A stretch of 64,000 nt of DNA from Bretschneidera sinensis (lineage: Eukaryota; Streptophyta; Magnoliopsida; Brassicales; Akaniaceae): the NCBI GenBank assembly GCA_023935145.1, contig CM043698.1, forward strand, positions 144,889,625-144,953,624. Reading direction: 5' to 3'. The position numbers and the translations under genes are program-made. Positions 45,624-56,343 of this stretch are shown here, one piece after another; within the stretch, counting starts at the first letter, position 1, and each line of letters begins with the position of its first letter. The notes beneath the pieces were generated by a model. That model was not told the DNA's origin, did not search any database, and was given only the letters and a program-made list of their open reading frames with translations.

Positions 45624-47185
45624 ATTCTACCCACCTTACAAAAATTTCGTCCTCGAAATTTCTTTACTTTGCTCCAGAAACAATTGTGAATAATACTTTT
45701 TCATAATCGTCCCACATTTTTGTGTAATCTCTTCAACATCCTTATTCCGCTACAGTACTTGAACTAATGCAATTTTCTTTATTATACAAAACTTGTTCCT
45801 TTCTCTAAAATCCTTATTGATACTTGTATGCACACCAAATCTTTCTGAATTTCTATAACTTAGCTCGAAATATCATGTACACACTTTCTTAAAAGTGAAC
45901 ATGTTTTAATTCTAGAGACAAATTCAGGTTACTCACAACTGATCCAACTTTCTCAACAACCTCATAGGGTCCCACATACTTCGGATTCAACTTTCTTTTT
46001 CTGTTTAAATCCGAATACACTTTTTCATTAAGATATATATATATATATATTTCACTACACCCAATCACTTACTTAAGACTCAAGAGGTCTACTCTAGGCT
46101 GCTTTACGGTTCTCTCTAACAAATTTGATCATCTCCATTGTTAGCTTAATAATAGATAGACCAGATATATTTTTCTCTTCCATTTCTTCCCAACATATAG
46201 GAGTTCTACACCTCCTATCATACAATGTCTCAATGGGTGCCATCCCAATACAAATTTGATACCGATTATTATAAACAACTTCAATCAATGGCATGTAAGC
46301 ATCTCAATTTACTGAGAAATTCATCACATTTGTCCTTAACATATCTTCTAGTATTCTAAAAGTCCAATATGAGCATGAAAATTATATTAAATTACCACTG
46401 TGTACCCGTGGCTTTCAGAAATCCTTTCCCAATATAGCATCTTTATTTGACACCATGACTAATGGTACTTCATACAACCTCACAATCTCAGCTACATCCC
46501 TCTTCCATCTTGACTATCAGAATTTCGGTCTCAATCCTGTGTACATCTTATTGTTACTTAGTTGCATCGAATCTACATCATCATGAACCTTTCTCATTAT
46601 CCCCTCTCTTAACTTCACATTATTTGGAACACAATTTCCAAGTTCCAATACTAAAATACTCTTACTTCAATTTTAGCCTCATATTACGTTCTAATAAGCA
46701 CTCAATGCTTAATCTTTTTCTATCTCTTGATCTCTACCTTGCATCTCTAAAACATTTCATTATGGATGACTGTACAACCATATTTATTAACCATGATCCT
46801 CTACCACTGTTATTCAACTTTATTATTATCTCTTTTAAATCTATCATCAATTTCATATCCGTATTCCCATAACAGTTAACCTTCTTGTAGAATTTTCTAC
46901 TCAATACATCAGCTATCACCTTCGCATTTTTAGATGATAATGAATTGTACAATCATAGTTACTAATCAACTTCATCCACCATCTTTGTCTCAAATTCAAC
47001 TCTCTCTGGGTAGATAAGTATGTCTAACTCTTATAACCCATGAATATCTAACAAGTGGCTTCATACAATTGATGTCTCCAATATTTTAAATAATCACTAT
47101 AGCAACCAACTCTAAGTCATGAGTAAGGTAATTTCTATCATCTATTTTCAATTGCTTAGAAGTATGGTTCACAACTTTCAAGTCT
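45624..47185 (-). pseudogene. Decayed pol of the nested gypsy element (integrase and RNase H remnants)
   Basis: Minus-strand fragments: 46,294-46,094 resembles the integrase segment with GMAPIETLYDRRCRTPICWE; 46,930-46,890 contains VIADVLSRK, the end of RNase H; 47,040-46,960 resembles RRW-L-DY-C-I-YH; 47,170-47,090 contains SKQLKIDDRNYLTHDLEL. Order and orientation agree with the LTR to the left. Everything upstream of RNase H is missing, replaced at about 47,185 by an unrelated copia gag. Confidence 0.75.
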
Positions 47186-47860
47186 GGAATGCATTCTCCC
47201 ATAGCTTTCTCCTCTACCTCTGTCCCGGTAGTAGCCATGCATGCTGCTGTGCAGTCTCTCATGGCTCTCTCCTCTACCTCTATCCCAGTAGTAGCCATAC
47301 AGGCTACTGTGCAGTCTCCCATGGCTCTCTCCTCTACCTCTGTTCCAGTAGTAGCCATGCATACTACTATGCACTCTCTCATGGCTCTCTCCTCTACGTC
47401 TGTCCTGGTAGTAGCTATGGTTGCTGCCATACCGAGTTACTGGCCTTCTTTTAAAGAACCGGCCTTTACCACTTGATGCACTCCTTTTCTTGGCATCAAG
47501 ATTATCTTGCAACTCTTTCTTAGGATCAAATTTAAAAGCAAAGATTCGTTTATGAAGATATGTTTTATCCGATAGAGTCTTGGCAAGAAACAACTCATCT
47601 AGTTTCTTCCATAATGCAGCTGGATCTTTCGAGTCTTCGCACTCCCTTGTGACATTATCCGATATGTGCAAGAAGATGGTGTTGTAAGCCATCTTCTTCA
47701 TCTCGGTCCGCTGGTCCTCCGTGACACTTGCTGGAAAAGCATCATCTTCTCTAAGAGCTAAGTCCACTTTCTGTTGCATTAGAACCACCTTGATCTTCTG
47801 CTTCCACAGGGAAAAATCTCTCTTTCCATCAAACTTCTCAATACCGAAATTTGAACCCAT
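47156..47860 (-). pseudogene. Copia-type gag, truncated, with a 60-bp coding minisatellite
   Basis: 234 codons from MGSNFGIEKFDGKRDFSLWK. This is a copia gag N-terminus (DFSLWKQKIKVVLMQQKV; DPAALWKKLDELFLAKTLSD; LHKRIFAFKFD). From about 47,430 leftwards the frame is made of ~20-residue repeats of the type YYWDRGRGESHERLHSSMHG, four copies, from a 60-bp DNA repeat. It then runs into gypsy sequence and stops. No copia protease, integrase or RT follows, so the rest was lost in the deletion that joined it to the gypsy remnant. In normal elements gag would form virus-like particles. Confidence 0.8.
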
Positions 47861-48211
47861 CTTGCGGACAAAATCTCATATTTATGCACTAACCATAAAT
47901 GCTTTCTTCAACTTCAAGAACACAGATCGAAGATGGATCTTAACCGTTCTTGAATCACTCTCAAGAACACGACCAGATCTTAATCTTTACACAGTTCTTG
48001 AATCACTCTCAAGAACATGATCAGATATTGATCTTAACACCGTTCTTGATTTACATCAAGAACACGATCAGATATAGATCTTAACTCCGTTCTTGAATCA
48101 CCCAAGAAGTTGATCTTTGATTCTTGGAGTCTTGGCTCCGTCACCTTCTACTTCTTGCTTCGATAACCAGCTGCATAGCTCTGATACTACTGTCCAAAGC
48201 TCTTATACCAC
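47861..48211 (-). other. Leader and PBS of the truncated copia element
   Basis: Contains four imperfect copies of a unit with TTCTTGAATCACTCTCAAGAAC (47,940-48,110; first 20 bases GTTCTTGAATCACTCTCAAG). A PBS-like GTGGTATAAGAGC (minus strand) abuts the LTR at 48,211, one mismatch from the initiator tRNA-Met pattern. Confidence 0.65.
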
Positions 48212-49246
48212 TGTTGGAAATCAGCTTAGTAAGATGCCCAGGTGGTGATCTTCCAAACACCCAAGTCTTGAATGACTTGTAGAAATAATTTCAGCAATCA
48301 AACACAAGAACAGAAAATCAAAGAAAGAAAGAAGACAAGCAATTTGTTATCGAGGTTCGGCAATGTGCCTACATCCCCGTGAGTTCCTCCGAACTCTCTG
48401 CAGTAAATCAATGGTTCTTACAAAGTTACAGCAATCCACTTCAAGAATCCAAGTTCTTAAAGAAACCAAGAAGAGAACGAGAAAGTGATAGACCTATTAC
48501 AATGCTTTCTATCAATTCTCTACTAACCTCTCTTCTTTACAACCAACCTCACTACAAGAGTCCCTCATGTGTTTGTGTCTTTGAACCCTTACACAATTCT
48601 CTCTTATATTACAATTGATCTCACAATGTCACAACCTGTGTGGTTCTCTCACACACATCACTCTTTTGTTGTTGTATATGTTATGAAATAAGGCCTTGAG
48701 AACCCCTTTTATAGCCTCTCAATTCTTGGACATTCTTGAGATTCATTCTCCTCCCTTTGATCATGTTCTTCCTTGAATCTTAGCCCTTCATCACTCTCCA
48801 AGTGATGCTGTGTGTTTTGGTGTTGTGCACACATCATTGGAGAGGTCTTTGTGCAAGCTGCCTATGTGTGCAGCCTCTTCCCTGGGCGGTGCGATGCTCA
48901 GCAGGGCGTGGCGCGGCGCTGAGGCAGGGCAGGAAGGATGACTCTCTAGAAGGCGAAGTGTTGGTGCTGCACGGCAGGGCACTGGCCCGGTCCTGGGGTG
49001 TGCCATGTTGTGCGGTGTGGCGCTGGGCATGCACAGCGCGCCCAGGCCTGATGTTGTGCGCACACTTCCTGCCTGTGTGAAGAAGTTTGCATAGCAGTGT
49101 GCATGACCTTCCCATACTCAAAACTTAAGCACACACATGTGTGCAGCCATTAGACTTGCTGAAATTTGATACTCCATATTTAGTTTAGAGTTTAACCAAA
49201 CTTAGACCATGTTTGAACATGTTTGATACTTAGACAAATAACAACA
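48212..49246 (-). repeat. 5' LTR of the truncated copia element
   Basis: 1,035 bp with ends TGTTG...CAACA, inserted in the gag of the host gypsy element after codons for NQNHFGQN. It has a GC-rich block at about 48,880-49,080 and, near its U3 start, a segment closely resembling the U3 of the Athila-like LTR (GGTTAAACTCTAAACTAA; CTGCACACA-T-GTGTGTGC). Confidence 0.82.
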
Positions 49247-49624
49247 GTTCTGACCAAAATGATTCTGATTACGACCATGCCGGCCATTATCATCGTTCTT
49301 GGCGTTAACCACCTCGAGCTCATCATCTCTGGATAAAGCAGCATAGGCTTGGGGCCTATGCTGCTGAGCAGGAACACGTCCAGTAACCGGTTGGTCGCGA
49401 GCTAGGCCTCCGACATGATCCGGGTTACGTTCTTCATCCCTGTTGCCATTGATTCTCAGATCGATCATAGTTTGTTGTATCTTCCGCAACATGCGTTCGA
49501 TACGATCAAACCGTTGATTGTGATCATCAAACCGTTGGTTGTGATTATTTATGGCTACCCATAGGACTTGCACCCAACGTTCAACGCAGCCAGGGTGGTT
49601 GCTGTCGTCTCCATCTCCTGCCAT
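49247..49624 (-). pseudogene. 5' part of gag of the host gypsy element
   Basis: Start MAGDGDDSNHPGCVERW at 49,624, shortly after the PBS. It has a coiled-coil-like repeat (NNHNQRFDDHNQRFDRIERM) and a charged stretch, and is cut after about 126 codons at 49,246 by the copia LTR. Gag central and C-terminal parts are missing. Confidence 0.75.
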
Positions 49625-49657
49625 CAGACCTGGGTGGAACAAGGCTCTGATACCAAT

Positions 49658-50104
49658 TGACGTAGAACACAAGCGGAAGAAAGGACTAGGAAAAAGAACT
49701 ATGCCTCCAACCCTCATTACAATAGTTCTCACGAAGAGAAAGAAACCCTAATTTTATTCAGAAAAATAATTCTTAATATTACATGGCCTCCTTATTTATA
49801 AGATCAAAGTAAAAAAAAAAAAAGGAAAATCGAAATTAAGCAAGTACAAAATAGGAAATTTCCTAAAAACTGAAAACTGCTAAATTGAAGGATTAAACGT
49901 CGTTTTTTAGCTAAAATCCCGCTACGCTTATTACGATAAATGAGTTTTGCCTGGAAGCCCGTTTCCAATCAGACTAGGGTCTCCGGGGCCCGATCTTGGT
50001 CGGCACATAAAACGGTGTAAACCGTACCCTTAGATTTGGAGCGATCCAACCGTTTTAGGTAGTCCAGGGCCATCTGTTTTGCTCTGTCTACCTGTTCTAC
50101 ATCA
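49658..50104 (-). repeat. 5' LTR (right) of the gypsy element, with PBS
   Basis: 447 bp. Immediately left (49,643-49,657) is the minus-strand PBS TTGGTATCAGAGCCT, matching initiator tRNA-Met. ATTTA follows at 50,105. Confidence 0.9.
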
Positions 50105-50130
50105 ATTTATGTGTGTGTGTTTGTGTTTTT

Positions 50131-50690
50131 AAAATGGTGGTTGAGAGCTGGTTCCGAGCAAAAGATCCTAAGAAAGAACAAATTTTTTTTACCTTCCATG
50201 TAGTGTGGCAAAGATGGTTTTTTTTTGTCAATCTTGTAACAGGAAGATACCCCTACTGGAACCGTAGCCTTGGCATTGATCATTTCACACTTTCATGCCA
50301 TGTTTTGGTAAGTGTATCACTTTTCTGTGTTTGTAAGCATCCACTATTCCAACAGAAATTATTCTCATTATGAATTTGATCAGCTGCAACTAGCACTATT
50401 TAATTTATTAATCTGGTTCATGTAGGTTTTTCAACCTATATATATCCTATATGGCTAACAACTGGCTTTTAAACATTAGTATCCATTTGAGATTAATTTC
50501 ACGGTGTTAAAATTATATACTAATTTGTAAGCACTTCAGTTTTGTAACAAGGGCCAGGATGCTAGTTTTTCATCTCCAGAAGAACACAATTGGAGCCCTA
50601 TGCAAAGTAAATACCTAGGATGTATCAATCTCCAAACTGGTAAACTAAGTGGTTTGGTTAGTGGTCCATCTCCATATATTTATACGTGTA
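50131..50690 (+). pseudogene. Exostosin-family (GT47) remnant, copy B
   Basis: First exon part 50,131-50,307: [10 protein letters not shown], then a deletion, then [20 protein letters not shown], ending at donor GTAAGT. Second exon from about 50,551: ALCKVNT and then INLQTGKLSGLVSGPSPYIY in a clean frame. It is closely related to copy A (29,258-40,795) but lacks the segment encoding KQFKIFVYKEG. The two copies are in the same direction, so they come from a tandem duplication that predates the insertions in copy A. Confidence 0.72.
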
Positions 50691-51098
50691 TCTGTGTGTT
50701 TCTTACATATATTACCCTTCTCTTTATCAAACATATAAACAAAGTATGTTATTGAATGTCTTCTGGTGTTTCTATAAGTGTGTGTATATGCTTACTGACA
50801 TCTGCTTTGTCCTAAGAAGATCTCATTTTCCTACCAGGTTGCACGGCTATATATGGAGCAAATCTTCTTTGGGCCTAATTCTCACTTGAATCTGATGGAA
50901 ATGTCCCACTCAAGCTGAAATGGAGTCCAATCTTAGCCTCAAGAGTCTCAGCACAACACCTTGTTGTCTATGCATTTAAAAGTGGTTGCATGCCCAAACC
51001 TCCTTCATTGCTAACAAGCAGCAGCAGAACTGCCGTGTTCAAGGTTAACATCGTTATCACTTCACTAGTCCCCCTGTATGGCCTTGGCAATGGCATGT
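50691..51098 (+). other. Flank of exostosin copy B
   Basis: May hold further decayed exon sequence (RLHGYIW near 50,835), but the match is too weak to call. It ends where the minus-strand Athila-like LTR begins. Confidence 0.35.
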
Positions 51099-53060
51099 TG
51101 ATTACACTCAAACTATCACACGGTTATTGTGTATAGTTGAGGTGTCAATTCCACGAGGAAACGCATACTACAAGAGAAAATATAAACTTCACACGAATGA
51201 TAACGATCAAATAAAAGAATATGAGTTTTGATAATGATGTATTGTGAGAAAAATTGTGCAAATATAATTGAGAATATAAACGAAACAACAAGGTTTCGAG
51301 ATCCTTTCTAGGTTTGTTGCCTTGTTCCATTCTCGATTCAATTGTTTTTATCTCGATTGCAAGTTTCATATCCCAAACAAGCAATCGGCAAATATTCAAT
51401 CAAGCACATTTATAAACCCTAATGTAATTGCTACAAATCACTCTTTAGTTTCGATTCAAGAACACATGATTTATCTCATGGATTATCAAGAAATGACAAT
51501 ATATCTTAATGACAATATCGCAGTAATGGACAATCTATAAGATAAATCTACCGAAATCAATCACATCTAAACAACTTGACATAAGAAGAGTTTGACTAAA
51601 CTTATATGGAGGAGGAAGATGCAATCACCAGATTAAGAGTAAAGCCTCTAATTCATACTTAATCAAAGAGTAAATCATAAACAATATTCAACAATAAATC
51701 CTTACAACCGAATCAAGAATGGAAAATAAGAACAACAACACCTAAGAATTCATCCTTTTGCCTTGCTTGAAGACTAGTTGGCCATGAGGCTCTCTCCCCT
51801 TGATTTCCAGCCCTAAGAGATTTGGAATAATGATGAAATTGGCCTCCTAGCTGCAGATCCTTAAGGATCTATATATAGACCATAAGTTTGAGGGGTGTTT
51901 TGGTCTCAAAAATGTCATTTGGAAGCCATAATTGGGTCAAGAAGACGTGTGCGCGCGTAGGCGCAGCCTTACCGGTGCCTAGGCGCTGGCTTTGTCCAAG
52001 AATGGAGTTATGCTGGGCGGTGCTGCGTTGGACAGGGAGGGGTGCGGCACTAGGTTGAAGCTGGTCTTGTGTTGCTGCTGGGCGCTGCGGCGGTAGACAG
52101 GGAGGGGCGCGGCGCTAGGTGAATGTTGTTCTGGAGGCCTGACCTGTGTCTACTAAAACTATCATAACTTTCTCTATAAAAATTATTTTTACGAGCTGTA
52201 AAATTTTCCATAAAATAGACTTTCGGATCTTTCTAAGTGTATATGCCTCATCTCCTGGTTCTTCTTGCATCAATACAGTTTAATTTGCAAAGATGATTGA
52301 TTTGTATGGGCAATTCTGGCAATTTAGTGAAACTTCTTTCCAAGTGTTTGTGAACCTTCACTCCAGTGTTCATCGAGTCATTGTGCTTCAAGAAATGATA
52401 GTTTTTCCATCTCTTTTGAACTTAAAGTACCTGAAAATGCATCGAAATAGATTGTAGCTCGAGGTTTCAACCCAAGAGGGGGGGTGAATTGGGTTTTTAC
52501 AAACTTTTGCGGAATTAATACAAGTTTATAAAAACTAACTAGCAGCAAACAATTAAAGCAAGTAATGTGCTGAATAATAAAGAGTTTAAGGAAAGAGGAT
52601 GCAAACACAGTTTATAGTGGTTCGGCAATATCGGATTCGTTCCGACCCTACGTCCACTCTCTTCAAGGAACTCCTTGAAGTAATCCACTAAGAAAACTTA
52701 GCCGTACAACTTAGCCGGGTGTTGCACAAACCGTACACAAGCAGACTTACGGGTGTTTGCCCAAACCGTCCAAACAACTTACAGGTGTTGCTTAAACCAA
52801 CAATCCCCTTCTTCTCGGAAGTTTCCCCTTCCTTTCGGAAGTAAACCCTTTACAATGAAGATGTAAAGTAACAGGTAGAGAGATAGCAAATAACAGCTTA
52901 TTACAACAGAAATATCTCTCTTTCAAAGTAAAGCTTGAAGAAATGGCTCAATAGGATTATTTCAAAGCTTTTTGTGTTTCAAGAGTATAAAAACTTGATT
53001 ATATGAGATCAACTCTTTTTGCATATGTGCTTCTCCTTCTTGAATGCTTTGCTGAGTGGG

Positions 53061-53068
53061 TTTATATA
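53061..53068 (-). promoter_or_regulatory. TATA box of the SIRE-like LTR
   Basis: TATATAAA on the minus strand, followed by AAGCATTC and pyrimidine-poor leader. The same motif is at 62,185-62,192 in the other LTR. The transcription start itself cannot be read. Confidence 0.65.
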
Positions 53069-53163
53069 GCAAACAATTAATATGGCCGTTTTGGACTTTA
53101 ATTTGAAAAAGATTTACTTTAAAACGTTCAGATTTGGAGTCCAACGGTCATATTTTTGAACCA

Positions 53164-53406
53164 CCAGTCGACTGGGTCGAGATACCAGTCGACTGAGTTC
53201 ACTTGAAAAATACATGTTTTCAGACCTTCTGGGTATCCAGTCGACTGGTATATATCATCCAGTCGACTGGGGACTTTCTGTCCATTTTACCAGTCGACTG
53301 GATACTTACTGGTCAAAGTACCAGTCGACTGGGTTGTTTGATCCAGTCGACTGGGTTCCTTCTGACCTTTATACCAGTCGACTGGTATATGTACCCAGTC
53401 GACTGG
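53164..53406. repeat. Palindrome array CCAGTCGACTGG in the 3' LTR (9 sites)
   Basis: Sites start at 53,164, 53,185 (one mismatch), 53,237, 53,259, 53,290, 53,321, 53,343, 53,374 and 53,395. Start-to-start distances are 21, 52, 22, 31, 31, 22, 31 and 21 bp. Most gaps are 9-10 or 19 bp. Confidence 0.97.
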
Positions 53407-54378
53407 GTTGTCTTCCAACCCAGTTTTTCTTCTGTTTTTCATTTAAAAACATTTTAAAATTAATAGTTTTAGAAAAACCATTTGTGTTTGAGCCATTGAA
53501 CAAGCTAATACAATGTATGAGTGAGACTTACATTGGTTCTAAACCTTAAGACCTATACTAGATCTTCAGTCTTCACTTGATACTTGATTTGGTTCGAGTT
53601 TTTGCACTTTGTTCCTTGGTTGAATGTGTTTGATCCTTAATACAACTTAGTTTAAACATGTTAGTTAAATAACAGTTGTGTTTTGCCATCATTAAAATAC
53701 GGGCGAGGGTCAACAATCTCCCCCTTTTTGATGATGACAAAACTAATAATGTAAAAACAGTTTTAAAAACTAAGTGTTAAGATTTTACAAAAATTTGGAC
53801 AGAGTCTCCTCTGTTTTTCGAGTAAAACCACCCTGTAAACAAGCAAACACAGTTTATATTTCTTTCAACCAATCTAAAATTAAACTCAACCAATCAATAA
53901 ACATTTTTACACAGATATGGAGCAATGCTCCCCCTAAATCTATGCATTGGTTGCGTTTTACTTAGATTTTCTCGTTTTTCTCATTTTTCTCCCCCGTTTT
54001 GACAACAGCAACCAAAGGAGGCATAACATAAAAAATAAGCTAATTAGCCAATACAGTCAAATAGGTTATAAGAACACAAATATGTACGCAAAGATGTGGC
54101 TTCATTTGAATTTCAGAAGCCTTCCCGAGAAGAACCGGAAGTTTTTCAAGCATATAAGTATTTTATATCAGATTTAGTGACTAAACAGATATTTAAAACA
54201 GTTCTAACATATCACAAATAGCGTAAATAAATACAATAAATATGGTTCATAGTATTACATCATCATAGAGAAAAAGTCAATACAAGTAGGGCCTCATAGA
54301 GCCATAGCTTAAGAAAAACAAACATGAAATGTCCGTGCTATGTGACAAAAACTGGAAAAGTGCTAAGAACTGAGAGAC

Positions 54379-55698
54379 TCATGGTGCGGGAGAGTCCGAG
54401 CTGTCACGAAGAAGTTCCCTAATCTCAGCTAGGGAACCCTCGGTGTGCTCTCGATGTAACTCGAAGTCATCCCGTAAGTGGTCTATGGAGGAGCTCAGCC
54501 TCTGATAATCGGACTGCATGGACTGAAAACCGGACTCCATCGTCATCTGAAGACTCGTGATAGCTCGTAGGATGTCACCATATCCAGTCTGACCAGTACT
54601 CGAGTCACCAATGGGAGGTGCTCGGGTATCTGTCTCCATCTCAGCAGCCGTATCAGCATCCTCATCACTGTCACTCGCATCCTCTCGAATCCTTAGGTGC
54701 TTTCCGGCCTTAGGATAGAGAAACCCTTCACGAACAGTACATCCCATCTTCTTCAGAGATGAGATGTTGATGATATCCGTCAATCCGATATCCTGAGCCT
54801 TGGAGGCAGGCAAAGGTACCCGGAAGTGCTGGAGGATGAGTGTAATGAGCATCCCATAAGGAAGACACCCGGAGTCGTTTGCTTCGCCATTTATCATGTT
54901 GGCGAGCAGCAGAGGATATATATTGAAGTGGTGCCCAGATTTTAGGCACCAAATCAATACCGTATCTATTTTAGATAGATACCCTCGACTCCCGAGTCTC
55001 GGGTGGATGGTCCAACTGACAATCAATTGAAACATTTTTGAGTCGAGGGGCAAGTCACTACATGTGTGAAATGTAGTGGGTCTGTACACATAGTTAGGGT
55101 CGCCCCTGACTATTCGACAGGCCTCCTCAACTTCAAAGTTGTCTGGCCATCCATCCAGACTCCATTGAACCCCCCTTATGGGGATTCTCAGAATGCTCAT
55201 CAAGAGGTCAATGTTGACCTCAAACTCCACACTGCTAACTCTGGTTCTGAATCTCAGAGCCAGAGGACTGGGTTTCACCAAGTTCGCATAGAACTGGTGA
55301 ATCAGTCGCGGGTAATATTTTTCATGAATACTGACCAGTGGGGTCAGATTTATTGCCTCAAAGGCTGGTAGAATATCGAAATTACCATGACGAATAGAGT
55401 CGAAATCAACGACTCTACCCGTCATGATTTTCTTGTGACGGATTATAGAGTTATACCTCTTATGAGCAGCTGGGCTGAAAAACAGAGCCTGCTCCAACTC
55501 TGTTCTGGGCTCCTTGCTGGATGACCCTGCTACTCCCTTCCCTTTTGATTCCGAAGCCGAAGGTTTTGAAGACCTAGGCTTTTTGGGCACATTAGGTCCA
55601 CTTGTTGTGAGTTTTATACGGATTTTGTCACTCATTTTCGAGAAATTTGAAATTTTTTGGAAAAAGGAAATTTGGTAAAAATGAGAGATTTTAACCAT
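54379..55698 (-). CDS. Extra ORF in env-like position: putative plant transposon protein domain
   Basis: 439 codons. A second ATG (MSDKIRIKLTT, 55,635) may be the real start. N-terminus is basic and Ser/Lys-rich (residues 22-65). Residues ~95-320 contain a conserved-looking domain (FYANLVKP, VEFEVNIDLLMSILRIP, LIVSWTIHPRLGSRGYLSKID, YGMLITLILQHFRVPL) that resembles the plant transposon-protein domain catalogued as Transposase_32 in Pfam. The C-terminus is acidic, then helical with heptads (SLQMTMESGFQSMQ...SIDHLRDDFEL), a likely coiled coil. No signal peptide or membrane helix is visible, so it is not an obvious envelope protein. It lies between pol and the 3' LTR, the place of the env-like ORF in SIRE elements, with its own possible TATA box upstream. 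Confidence 0.8.
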   Translation of the reverse strand: MVKISHFYQISFFQKISNFSKMSDKIRIKLTTSGPNVPKKPRSSKPSASESKGKGVAGSSSKEPRTELEQALFFSPAAHKRYNSIIRHKKIMTGRVVDFDSIRHGNFDILPAFEAINLTPLVSIHEKYYPRLIHQFYANLVKPSPLALRFRTRVSSVEFEVNIDLLMSILRIPIRGVQWSLDGWPDNFEVEEACRIVRGDPNYVYRPTTFHTCSDLPLDSKMFQLIVSWTIHPRLGSRGYLSKIDTVLIWCLKSGHHFNIYPLLLANMINGEANDSGCLPYGMLITLILQHFRVPLPASKAQDIGLTDIINISSLKKMGCTVREGFLYPKAGKHLRIREDASDSDEDADTAAEMETDTRAPPIGDSSTGQTGYGDILRAITSLQMTMESGFQSMQSDYQRLSSSIDHLRDDFELHREHTEGSLAEIRELLRDSSDSPAP

Positions 55699-55846
55699 AG
55701 AAAGTTAAAAATCTCTTTAGGAATGAGTAGATCGGTGTGTTTAGAAGGGATTTGGATGGTTTTTAGATCAAAAAGATGAATTTTTCTAGAGAGAGAAAGC
55801 TTGGGCTCTTTGAAAATGGCGTAAGGAGGGCGAAAATGAACAGTCC

Positions 55847-55854
55847 CTTTTATA
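55847..55854 (-). promoter_or_regulatory. Candidate internal TATA box before the extra ORF
   Basis: TATAAAAG on the minus strand, 12 bp beyond the nearest palindrome and about 150 bp upstream of the ATG at 55,698. Together with the array it forms a compact promoter-like unit. Function is inference. Confidence 0.5.
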
Positions 55855-55865
55855 AAATCGCGATA

Positions 55866-56203
55866 CCAGTCGACTGGGGTATATATACCAGTCGACTGGG
55901 TCCCTTTGAAAAGAAGAACAGTTTCTTTTCCAGTCGACTGGGTAAACGTACCAGTCGACTGGGTAAACTGGCAATGAGTTACCAGTCGACTTGGCTATTT
56001 TTACCAGTCGACTGGAGGACACGGATTTTTCAAAAAAAATGGCTCCAAGCAGGATTTGATCTTATAGACGACTGGAGAAGACTTAACAGTCGTCTGGAAG
56101 TTTTGATAGAGAGTTACCAGTCGACTGGGTCAAAATTACCAGTCGACTGGAAACACAAGCAGAGACTTACCAGTCGACTGGAGAACATTTACCAGTCGAC
56201 TGG
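55866..56203. repeat. Internal palindrome array CCAGTCGACTGG (10 sites plus 2 degenerate)
   Basis: Sites start at 55,866, 55,888, 55,930, 55,951, 55,982 (one mismatch), 56,004, 56,117, 56,139, 56,170 and 56,192. Weaker matches at 56,064 (three mismatches) and 56,086 (two). Distances are 22, 42, 21, 31, 22, then 60, 22, 31 across the degenerate sites, then 22, 31 and 22 bp. Spacers are mostly unlike those in the LTR arrays. Confidence 0.96.
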
Positions 56204-56343
56204 ATCCTAAGTAAAATTTCCAGTCCTGAATTTTTAGCACGATTTTGTTTATCTATGACATTTTTGAGTGAAGGGAATAATTAAACATGGATTAATACTC
56301 TATCACTCAATGTCAAACTTACAAATGATGAAATGAGATGCAA

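Larger units (their letters stand above)
40796..50104 (-). mobile_element. Ty3/gypsy LTR retrotransposon (decayed, with nested insertions), TSD ATTTA
   Basis: LTRs at 40,796-41,239 and 49,658-50,104 both run TGACGTAGAAC...ATCA on the plus strand. The element is flanked by ATTTA (40,791-40,795 and 50,105-50,109). On the minus strand, order is 5' LTR (right), PBS (49,643-49,657), gag start, then foreign DNA (43,406-49,246), then RT-RNase H-integrase and 3' LTR (left). The family is related to the element at 18,321 and the solo LTRs (shared GTTTCCAATCAGACTA and the polyprotein tail). Confidence 0.92.
52453..53715 (-). repeat. 3' LTR (left) of the SIRE-like element, with polypurine tract
   Basis: 1,263 bp. 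The palindrome array is at 53,164-53,406. A TATA box (TATATAAA on the minus strand, 53,061-53,068) lies 96 bp past the array in the transcription direction. The polypurine tract AAAAAGGGGGAGAT (minus strand, 53,716-53,729) abuts the LTR. Confidence 0.93.

Noticed and set aside
47119..47476. Plus-strand Ser-rich frames with 20-residue repeats
   Set aside because: Antisense readings of the 60-bp minisatellite in the copia gag.
48791..49121. Several overlapping frames on both strands in a GC-rich block
   Set aside because: High GC lowers stop frequency; the block is part of a copia LTR.
53203..53549. Open frames through the palindrome arrays giving PVDW / STSRL-like peptides (also at 55,776-56,210 and 62,258-62,673)
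   Set aside because: They are by-products of the repeated CCAGTCGACTGG read in several frames and are antisense to the element.
54379..55698. Calling the extra ORF an envelope glycoprotein
   Set aside because: No signal peptide, membrane helix or glycosylation-rich ectodomain is visible; only its position is env-like.
53164..56203. Regularly spaced identical short repeats suggesting a CRISPR-like array
   Set aside because: Repeats are only 12 bp, gaps are 9-40 bp, there are no cas genes, and the arrays lie in LTRs and the interior of a plant retrotransposon.
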